The notes beneath the pieces were generated by a model that did no database searches, had not been told where the DNA came from, and saw only the letters and a list, made by a program, of their open reading frames with translations. The translations under genes were made by a program, and so were the position numbers. A DNA stretch of 8,944 nucleotides from Pseudomonadota bacterium (GTDB taxonomy: Bacteria; Pseudomonadota; Alphaproteobacteria; Acetobacterales; Acetobacteraceae), in assembly GCA_021828605.1 (NCBI GenBank), contig JAJZEG010000276.1:1-8944 (forward strand). The letters run 5' to 3'. Positions 1 through 5,421 of the stretch are shown here, piece by piece (position 1 is the stretch's first letter; each line of letters starts with the position of its first letter).

Positions 1-1052
1 GCACCCGCCAGCAGCCCGGCGGTATCCGCCGCATACAGCATGCGCGCGATGCCGATATTGGCAATCGCCCCCAAGCCGCAGACCAGCAAAAACACCAGCA
101 ACCCCCGCCAATAACGCGGCCCGCGCAGCCGCATGATCCGGTAGGTCAGCCGGTTATTCAGCTCGAAATTGACCATCATCGCGGCCAGCGTGCCAATGGT
201 TTGGGCTGTGAAAAAATCGAGTCCGCCAGCGCGCAGCGACACCATCACTGCCAGATTAATAATAATGCCGAATCCGCCGACCAGCGCAAACGCCAGAAAC
301 CGCAACGGCACAGCGCCGCCGAGGGTTTTATCGATCATCAGCCCGGCAAATTGCGCGAGCACCAGCGCATCGAGCTTGCTCTCGCCCGCCACCCGTGGCC
401 GGAACCGATACGGGATTTCCACGATGCGCAAGCGCCCCTGCGCCGCCAGCACCACATCGAGCAAAATCTTGAAGCCTTGCCCGGTCAGCGCGGGCGCCAG
501 GCTGGCGAAAAGGGCCCGCTTCATCATGAAAAAGCCGCTCATCGGATCGCTCAGCGTGGTGCCCGACAGCCTCTGCGCCAGCCGGGTGCCGGTGCGCGAC
601 AGCCAGGTGCGAAACGGCGACGCCAGACCGGTCGCATCGCCGCCCGCGACATGACGGCTGCCCACCGCCAAATCCGCACCCGCGCGCAAGGCCGCGAGCA
701 TCGCCGGCAAGGCCGCCTCATCATGCTGCAAATCGCCGTCAATCACCGCGACGAAGGCGGCTGAGGTGGCCAGCGCGCCCTCGATCACCGCCGACGATAG
801 ACCGCGCCGTCCGACCCGTTGCAGGCAGCGCACCCGATGATCGCGCGCGGCAATCGTGCGGGCGGCGGCGGCGGTGCCATCCGGGCTGTTATCATCGACA
901 AAAATAATCTCGAAATCGATGCCGCTCAGCGCCGCATCGAGCCGCGCCACCATCGGCGCGACATTCGGCACCTCATTATAGCACGGCACGATCACCGCGA
1001 GCGTTGGCCAATGGGCCGGACCCGCGATGATCGAATTTGGCGTGTCGCTCAC
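1..1052 (-). CDS. Family 2 glycosyltransferase fused to a GtrA domain (polyprenol-phosphate sugar synthase type), C-terminus cut by window edge
   Basis: The minus-strand frame is open from a GTG at 1052 to the left edge, giving 350 residues without a stop. Residues 18-240 form a GT-A domain of the dolichol/polyprenol-phosphate mannosyltransferase type: VPCYNE (22-27), FVDDNSPDGT (51-60), the DxD-like DGDLQH (105-110), DPMSGFF (169-175), QGFKILLDV (192-200) and GESKL (223-227). Residues from about 250 on form a GtrA-type membrane domain with hydrophobic stretches near 252-272, 283-295 and 316-337. Family knowledge: such enzymes move a sugar from a nucleotide donor to a polyprenyl phosphate on the cytoplasmic face, and GtrA domains are thought to help lipid-linked sugars cross or anchor in the membrane. 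The sugar (mannose, glucose or other) cannot be read from sequence. About 20-30 residues are probably missing. The GTG start overlaps the peroxiredoxin stop by four bases (GTGA) with no good Shine-Dalgarno of its own, suggesting translational coupling. Confidence 0.9.
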   Translation of the reverse strand, partial: MSDTPNSIIAGPAHWPTLAVIVPCYNEVPNVAPMVARLDAALSGIDFEIIFVDDNSPDGTAAAARTIAARDHRVRCLQRVGRRGLSSAVIEGALATSAAFVAVIDGDLQHDEAALPAMLAALRAGADLAVGSRHVAGGDATGLASPFRTWLSRTGTRLAQRLSGTTLSDPMSGFFMMKRALFASLAPALTGQGFKILLDVVLAAQGRLRIVEIPYRFRPRVAGESKLDALVLAQFAGLMIDKTLGGAVPLRFLAFALVGGFGIIINLAVMVSLRAGGLDFFTAQTIGTLAAMMVNFELNNRLTYRIMRLRGPRYWRGLLVFLLVCGLGAIANIGIARMLYAADTAGLLAG

Positions 1053-1534
1053 GCGTCCAGAGCAGCCAGCACGGCCTCGGCACTCGACACATCAAACCCG
1101 CCCGCCTCTTCGACCGCCAAAAACGTGACCACGCCATCGCGCGCGACCAAGGCAAAACGCTGGCTGCGCACGCCAAGCCCACGGGCGGTCAAATCGAATT
1201 CGAGTCCCAGCGCCTTGGTGAAATCGCCCGATCCATCGGCCAGCATGGTCACCTTGCCCGCGCTGTTTTGCGTCTTTTGCCACGCATCGAGCACGAACAC
1301 GTCATTCACCGCCAAACAGGCAATCGCCTCGACGCCCTTGGCGCGCAACGCCTCGGCCTGATCGAGGAAACCCGGCAAATGCCGCGCACTGCATGTCGGG
1401 GTGAAAGCGCCGGGAACCGCGAATAAGGCCACGGTTTTGCCGGCAAAAAACGCACCGGTGTCGATTTGCTCAGGCCCATGGGCACCCGGCGTCATCAAGG
1501 GCAGCGTGGGCAGCGTGTCTCCAACCTTAATCAT
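1049..1534 (-). CDS. Prx5-type peroxiredoxin (AhpC/TSA-like, redoxin domain)
   Basis: This 161-residue protein is the usual length for the Prx5/PMP20 group. The active-site segment PGAFTPTCS (41-49) places the peroxidatic cysteine at Cys48 with Thr45 of the PxxxTxxC motif. A second cysteine, Cys73, lies in the strand IACLAVND (71-78), where family members often have one. The GVRSQRF segment (121-127) holds the likely active-site arginine, Arg126. No cysteine lies in the C-terminal third, so the classic atypical 2-Cys resolving residue is missing; reduction by glutaredoxin/glutathione or another thiol is likely. Known family role: reduction of hydrogen peroxide and alkyl hydroperoxides in the cytoplasm. 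The ATG at 1534 is chosen because GAAGGA (plus-strand 1541-1546) sits six bases upstream and the protein begins with the normal family start. The frame stays open upstream to 2011, but that extension is antisense to yqgE and low in complexity, so it is rejected. It is first in a coupled pair with the glycosyltransferase. Confidence 0.93.
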   Translation of the reverse strand: MIKVGDTLPTLPLMTPGAHGPEQIDTGAFFAGKTVALFAVPGAFTPTCSARHLPGFLDQAEALRAKGVEAIACLAVNDVFVLDAWQKTQNSAGKVTMLADGSGDFTKALGLEFDLTARGLGVRSQRFALVARDGVVTFLAVEEAGGFDVSSAEAVLAALDA

Positions 1535-1540
1535 TGAAAA

Positions 1541-1546
1541 TCCTTC
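1541..1546 (-). promoter_or_regulatory. Ribosome binding site deciding the peroxiredoxin start
   Basis: Read on the minus strand this is GAAGGA, six bases before the ATG at 1532-1534. It supports the short peroxiredoxin product over the open upstream extension of the same frame. Confidence 0.7.
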
Positions 1547-1604
1547 ATGTTTGAGTGTCGCGGTGGTTCGCTCGGTCCGGCGACGATGTCCTGCGCTGTT
1601 CCTT

Positions 1605-1619
1605 ACAGCGTCACGCTGT
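1605..1619. promoter_or_regulatory. Perfect 7-1-7 palindrome between peroxiredoxin and yqgE (possible operator)
   Basis: The sequence ACAGCGT-C-ACGCTGT is a perfect inverted repeat with seven-base arms and one central base. It lies in the 156-base divergent gap, 71 bases upstream of the peroxiredoxin start and 72 bases upstream of the proposed yqgE start. The geometry is typical of a site for a dimeric regulator, but I cannot assign a factor and saw no clear -35/-10 pair around it. It could also be a chance GC-rich palindrome. Confidence 0.3.
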
Positions 1620-1690
1620 GATGGTGAAGCAGGGGCAGATGCCCAAAGCGGGTGCTTGCGTTGATCCGCGATATTGTGAACATTCAATTT

Positions 1691-2473
1691 ATGATCAGCC
1701 CACCCGACCGCCCCACCCGCACCAGCAAACGCGCCAAGCCCCGTCTGGCGTTGCGCCCGGCCTTGCGCCCGGCCTTGCGCCCGCGCGCGGGCAGTGGCGA
1801 TGACGGTGCCGATGACAGCGTGCATGACGGGTCGAATCAGGCCGCCAAATCCGCAGGCAAAATGGGCGTAGGCAAAATGGGCGCACGCAAAATGGGCGCC
1901 GCTGGACGCCGCACCCAGCCCGATGATCGCGTGGCCGGGCAGCTCCTGATCGCGATGCCCAGCATGACCGATCCGCGCTTCGCCCAGACGGTGATTTATA
2001 TTTGCGCCCATAATAATGACGGCGCGATGGGCCTGGTGTTGAACCGACCTTTGGCCGAGCCGCGTTTCGCCGATTTAATCGGCCAGCTCGATATCACCGC
2101 ACCGTCCCCGCCGCCGATCCGCATTTGTGCGGGCGGGCCGGTCGAGCCGACCCGGGGCTTTGTGCTGCATTCCCCCGACTGGCAAGGCGATGACACGTTG
2201 CGCATCGATGAAGCGAGCGCCTTGAGCACCAGTATCGACGTGCTGCGCGCTTTGGCTGCGGGCGCGGGCCCGACGCAATCGATCCTGGCTCTGGGCTATG
2301 CCGGTTGGGGCAGCGGGCAATTGGATGCCGAATTGCACCGCGATAGCTGGTTGGTCGCCCCGGCCACCAGCGCGATCCTGTTTGATGCGCAATTTGATAC
2401 CAAATGGCGTCGCGCTTTGGGCCAGATTAACATCGACCCCGCCGCCCTCTCCAGCCAGAGTGGGCGCGCTTAA
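1691..2473 (+). CDS. yqgE: YqgE/AlgH family protein (UPF0301) with low-complexity N-terminal extension
   Basis: The C-terminal 180 residues match the UPF0301 family: GQLLIAMPSMTDPRF (83-97), VIYICAHNNDGAMGLVLNRP (101-120), GGPVEPTRGFVLHS (148-161), LGYAGWGSGQLDAEL (201-215) and DSWLVAP (218-224). The family has no agreed biochemical function; it was linked historically to alginate regulation (AlgH), and structures show a compact cytoplasmic fold. Members are usually about 185-200 residues, so the first ~75 residues here are extra: a basic Arg/Pro stretch with a repeated LRPA unit (21-32), an acidic Gly/Asp stretch (34-47) and repeated K-M-G (57-70). The start is uncertain. The ATG at 1691 is chosen because the extension keeps GC-rich third positions, but it lacks a good Shine-Dalgarno. 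In-frame alternatives are a GTG at 1652 and three ATGs at 1862, 1877 and 1892; the last would give a normal-sized 193-residue protein. It converges with the GNAT gene seven bases downstream. Confidence 0.88.
   Translation: MISPPDRPTRTSKRAKPRLALRPALRPALRPRAGSGDDGADDSVHDGSNQAAKSAGKMGVGKMGARKMGAAGRRTQPDDRVAGQLLIAMPSMTDPRFAQTVIYICAHNNDGAMGLVLNRPLAEPRFADLIGQLDITAPSPPPIRICAGGPVEPTRGFVLHSPDWQGDDTLRIDEASALSTSIDVLRALAAGAGPTQSILALGYAGWGSGQLDAELHRDSWLVAPATSAILFDAQFDTKWRRALGQINIDPAALSSQSGRA
1751..1786 (+). repeat. 12-base tandem repeat, about three units, within the yqgE 5' region
   Basis: The unit TTGCGCCCGGCC occurs twice exactly (1751-1762, 1763-1774) and a third time with its last bases changed (1775-1786). 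In the yqgE frame it encodes L-R-P-A, L-R-P-A, L-R-P-R. Because the unit is a multiple of three, copy-number change would not break the frame. Confidence 0.85.
1856..1900 (+). repeat. 15-base tandem repeat, three units, each with an in-frame ATG
   Basis: Three adjacent 15-base units share the core GCAAAATGGGCG and differ only at the first base and the last two bases. Each unit carries an ATG in the yqgE frame (1862, 1877, 1892), so the repeat encodes K-M-G three times just before the conserved UPF0301 domain. It may be a low-complexity linker, or the real start region of yqgE with redundant start codons. Confidence 0.85.
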
Positions 2474-2480
2474 AATAAGG

Positions 2481-2981
2481 TCAGGAATCCGATAACCGCC
2501 GCTGCATAATCACCACATCGAGCCAGCGGCCAAATTTGAACCCAACATCGCGCAAATGCCCGACGCGCTGAAAGCCCAGGCTCGCATGCATGCCAATCGA
2601 GCCGATATTGTCCGCATCGCCAATCAAAGCGAGCATTTGGCGAAATCCCGCCGCTTTTGCCGCCTCCAGCAGCTCCGCCACCAATAATTTGCCCACCCCC
2701 TGGCCGCGCACATCCTCGCGCACATAAACACTATCCTCAGCGGCAAACCGGTATGCCGCGCGCTGCCGATACCGATCAAAATAGGCGAAACCCAGCACCC
2801 CGGTTGCATCGAGCGCCACCACCCAACCCCGCTTGGCGTCAATAATCGCCTGATAACGCGCGGTGATCGCTTCGAGCGAGGGCGGGATTTCCTCGAAAGT
2901 TCCGGTGCCCTCGAGCACGTGATGCGCGTAAATCGCCTGACATGCAGGCAAATCAGCCACGGTGGCAGGGCGAATTTCCAT
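2481..2981 (-). CDS. GNAT N-acetyltransferase, phosphinothricin/methionine-sulfoximine acetyltransferase-like (PAT/MnaT group)
   Basis: This 166-residue protein is a single GNAT domain of typical length. An N-terminal IYAHHVLEGTGTFEE (17-31) is characteristic of the PAT/Bar/YncA group. The acetyl-CoA motif A is VYVREDVRGQGVGKLL (85-100), with the R/Q-x-x-G-x-G/A core at 92-98. LIGDADNIGSIGMHASLGF (119-137) and VGFKFGRWLDVVIMQR (146-161) follow, all hallmark segments of this subgroup; Glu82 lies at the usual catalytic-glutamate position. Known members acetylate the amino group of phosphinothricin, methionine sulfoximine/sulfone or related amino acids. The native substrate here cannot be read from sequence. 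The frame extends upstream to an ATG at 3038, but the inner ATG at 2981 is preferred because GGAG lies eight bases before it and MEIRPAT is the normal family start. It is convergent with yqgE and divergent from the secretion operon, so it is probably a single-gene transcript. Confidence 0.9.
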   Translation of the reverse strand: MEIRPATVADLPACQAIYAHHVLEGTGTFEEIPPSLEAITARYQAIIDAKRGWVVALDATGVLGFAYFDRYRQRAAYRFAAEDSVYVREDVRGQGVGKLLVAELLEAAKAAGFRQMLALIGDADNIGSIGMHASLGFQRVGHLRDVGFKFGRWLDVVIMQRRLSDS

Positions 2982-2989
2982 AAAAGCAA

Positions 2990-2993
2990 CTCC
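2990..2993 (-). promoter_or_regulatory. Ribosome binding site deciding the GNAT start
   Basis: On the minus strand this reads GGAG, eight bases upstream of the ATG at 2979-2981. It favours the 166-residue product over the 185-residue version starting at 3038. Confidence 0.6.
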
Positions 2994-3063
2994 AATGCGG
3001 TTTTGGATGGGCAGCGCAGCGATCTCGTGCGATAACACCCAATCTTAACCTATTGCGTGTATC

Positions 3064-3078
3064 AGATCACGGTGATCT
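3064..3078. promoter_or_regulatory. Perfect 7-1-7 palindrome in the GNAT / type I secretion divergent gap (possible operator)
   Basis: AGATCAC-G-GTGATCT is a perfect inverted repeat with seven-base arms around one base. It lies 82 bases upstream of the GNAT start and 114 bases upstream of the exporter start, in a gap that is visibly richer in A and T than the flanking genes. Spacing would allow it to control either direction. An eight-base palindrome TTGATCAA (3152-3159) lies closer to the exporter gene. No clear consensus sigma-70 promoter could be fitted by eye. Confidence 0.35.
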
Positions 3079-3192
3079 CTTGCCAAGTGGCGCTTTTTTC
3101 TGCTTATGGGGCGAGAATAACGGCTGATTAGGGTAGAAGTTCTTGATTTATTTGATCAATGTAGCAGCGCGTGAAAAAAGGTCGGACCTCGG

Positions 3193-5421
3193 ATGAACGA
3201 TTCTGTCGATAACGCGGCGTCGCAGCGACCCAGCGAGCCCGAACAGCATGTGCGTATCGTCGCGGTGCAATCGGTCGCCAAGTTTCACGGCGTCACATTG
3301 GATGTGGACGAATTGCGCAAGGAGCCGACCGGTGGCGCGCCGTCATCGCCGCATCTGGTCGATTGGGCGCGCGAAAGCGGGCTATGGGCGCGCGCGATTC
3401 AAATGAATTTTCGCCAATTACTCAAGGTGGAAACCAACGCGCCGGTTATTTTGCTGCTCAATGATGGCGGCGCCGCCTTGATGGTTGCGCAGGACCGCGA
3501 GCGGGGCGTGGTGTTTGTGCGCGATCCGCGCGCGCCGTTCAGCGCCGCACCGATGCCGGTCGATGAATTGCAAATGCGCCAGGTCTGGGACGGCACCACC
3601 TTGCTGATCCGCGCCGAACGCTCGGGCGAAACGGTCGAGCCGGTGTTTAATTTCGGCCTGCTGATCCGCATGGTGATGCTGGAAAATAAAATCCTGCGCG
3701 ATGTGGCGCTCAGCTCGATCACTTTGACCATTCTGCAAGTGCTGCCGATTTTGATGATCATGGTGGTGCTCAACACCGTGATCGTGTTCCACAGCATTAA
3801 CACCTTGATATTGATCACTTTGGTTTTCGTGGTCGCGATCACCTTCGAGGCGATATTGACCTGGGGCCGACGGCTGATGTTGGTTATTCTCTCCACCCGG
3901 ATCGATGCGCGACTTAACTTGATGATTTTTGAGCGGCTGATGACCCTGCCGCTCACCTTTTTCGAGCGCAACCGCGCCGGTGAAACCGCCTATAAAATCC
4001 AGCAAATCTACCGCGTGCGCGACTTCATTACCGGGCGGTTGCTGTCCACTTTCATCGATATTTTCATGATCGCGCTGATCCTGCCGATCCTGTTTTATTT
4101 GAATGCCTTCATGGCCTGGACCGTGCTGATCGCTGCGGCGATCATCGCGCTGATCATCACCGCCTTCCTGCCCGCGATGTTTCGCCTGACCAGCAAAATC
4201 ATCGAGGCGGAATCGAACAAAGGTGCGGTGATGGTGGAAAGCGTCTATGGGATTCGCACGGTGAAATCCCTCGCTCTGGAGCGGGTGCGCGGCGAATTAT
4301 GGGATACGCGGGTCGCGGAAACCAGCCGGCTGAACATGCAAATGGGCCTGTTATCGAACTGGCCGGTGGTGTTGTCGCTGCCGTTCGAGCGTTATGCGCA
4401 AGGTGGCGTGTTATTGCTGGGCGGCTATATCGCGCTCACCTCGCATAATCCGCTGGCGATTGGCGGGTTGGTTGGGTTCATGTTGCTCGGCGGCCGGGTC
4501 GCCGGGCCGCTGGTGTCGTTTGCCCGGTTGATCCAGGACGCGCAGGAAGCGCGGGCCGCCTTCGCGATTGTTGGTCACGTGCTGAACCGACCGACCGAGC
4601 GGCGCGCGCTGATGACCGGGCTGCGCCCGCGCTTTGCCGGGGCGATTGAGTTTGACAGCGTGATTTTCCAATATGAAGGCACCAAAACCCCGGCGCTGAA
4701 CAAAGTGAGCTTCAAAATCCCCGAAGGCACCATGCTCGGTGTGGTCGGGCGCTCGGGTTCGGGTAAATCAACCGTGGCACGGCTGCTGCAAGGCATTAAC
4801 ACCGAATATACCGGCGCGATCAAAATCGATGGCACCGAATTGCGTGAAATCAATTTGCGGCATTTGCGCAAAAGCTTCGGGATTGTGCTGCAGGATAACT
4901 TCCTGTTTCGCGGCTCGGTGCGCGATAACATCATTGCCGGACGGCCGGGGCTTGGCTTTGAAGACGCGATCCAGGCCGCGCGCCTCGCCGGGGCTGAGGA
5001 GTTTATCGAGCGTTTGCCTTATGGCTATGAAACCTTCATCGAGGAAAACTCGCCGAACCTGTCGGGCGGGCAAAAACAGCGTCTGGCCATCGCCCGCGCT
5101 TTGATCGCGGACCCGCGGATTTTGCTGCTCGATGAAGCGACCAGCGCGCTCGATCCGGAAAGTGAAGCGTTGATCAATGCCAATTTGCTGCGCATCGCGC
5201 GCAACCGCACCATGGTCATTATTTCGCATCGTCTCGCCTCGCTGATCGATTGCGATCAAATTTTGGTGATGGATGCGGGCGAGGTGATCGATTTGGGCAA
5301 GCATGACGAGCTGGTGGAGCGCTGTGCGATTTATCGGCATCTCTGGCTACAACAAAACCGCCACATGACCCCGGAAGGAGGGCGCCATGGACCGACTCCA
5401 ACTCTGGCTCAAGGCGATTAG
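3193..5421 (+). CDS. Type I secretion ABC exporter with C39-like peptidase-derived domain (HlyB type)
   Basis: The 742 residues follow the HlyB layout. Residues ~18-140 are a C39-like domain. It lacks a cysteine at the expected start (VRIVAVQSVAKFHGV, 20-34) and has Leu-Met in place of the catalytic His (GGAALMVA, 92-99), while the Asp-Pro (111-112) remains, so it is probably a substrate-docking rather than a cleaving domain. Residues ~165-445 hold a six-helix membrane domain with hydrophobic segments near 170-198, 202-222, 286-303, 306-330, 388-412 and 423-445. The ATPase shows Walker A GRSGSGKST (519-527), Q-loop Gln567, signature LSGGQ (623-627), Walker B ILLLDEA (643-649) with Glu648, D-loop SALD (651-654) and H-loop His679. 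Known role: a homodimer that energises one-step export through an adaptor and an outer-membrane duct. The ATG at 3193 has only a distant AAAGG upstream. Its last 35 bases are shared with the adaptor gene. The substrate is not in the window. Confidence 0.94.
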   Translation: MNDSVDNAASQRPSEPEQHVRIVAVQSVAKFHGVTLDVDELRKEPTGGAPSSPHLVDWARESGLWARAIQMNFRQLLKVETNAPVILLLNDGGAALMVAQDRERGVVFVRDPRAPFSAAPMPVDELQMRQVWDGTTLLIRAERSGETVEPVFNFGLLIRMVMLENKILRDVALSSITLTILQVLPILMIMVVLNTVIVFHSINTLILITLVFVVAITFEAILTWGRRLMLVILSTRIDARLNLMIFERLMTLPLTFFERNRAGETAYKIQQIYRVRDFITGRLLSTFIDIFMIALILPILFYLNAFMAWTVLIAAAIIALIITAFLPAMFRLTSKIIEAESNKGAVMVESVYGIRTVKSLALERVRGELWDTRVAETSRLNMQMGLLSNWPVVLSLPFERYAQGGVLLLGGYIALTSHNPLAIGGLVGFMLLGGRVAGPLVSFARLIQDAQEARAAFAIVGHVLNRPTERRALMTGLRPRFAGAIEFDSVIFQYEGTKTPALNKVSFKIPEGTMLGVVGRSGSGKSTVARLLQGINTEYTGAIKIDGTELREINLRHLRKSFGIVLQDNFLFRGSVRDNIIAGRPGLGFEDAIQAARLAGAEEFIERLPYGYETFIEENSPNLSGGQKQRLAIARALIADPRILLLDEATSALDPESEALINANLLRIARNRTMVIISHRLASLIDCDQILVMDAGEVIDLGKHDELVERCAIYRHLWLQQNRHMTPEGGRHGPTPTLAQGD
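5375..5381 (+). promoter_or_regulatory. Strong internal Shine-Dalgarno for the HlyD adaptor gene
   Basis: AAGGAGG lies inside the end of the exporter gene, five bases before the ATG at 5387. This near-perfect site fixes the adaptor start within the exporter coding region and would let ribosomes ending the exporter start the adaptor efficiently. Confidence 0.8.

Noticed and set aside
201..764. Plus-strand frames of 161-187 codons opposite the glycosyltransferase
   Set aside because: They lie antisense to a continuous glycosyltransferase frame with conserved motifs and contain only Arg/Gln/His-rich sequence.
1535..2011. Upstream extension of the peroxiredoxin frame adding about 160 residues
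   Set aside because: The extension is antisense to yqgE, low in complexity (repeated A-H-F-A and G-R-A-Q units are the reverse of the DNA repeats), and a good ribosome binding site and family-like start lie at 1534.
3143..3159. FNR-like half sites TTGAT and ATCAA upstream of the exporter
   Set aside because: The half sites are seven bases apart, whereas FNR/Anr boxes have a four-base spacer.
3418..4005. Minus-strand frames of about 190 codons opposite the exporter gene
   Set aside because: They have the His/Gln-rich or Ser/Arg-rich composition of shadow frames with no domain, and the sense strand has clear exporter motifs.
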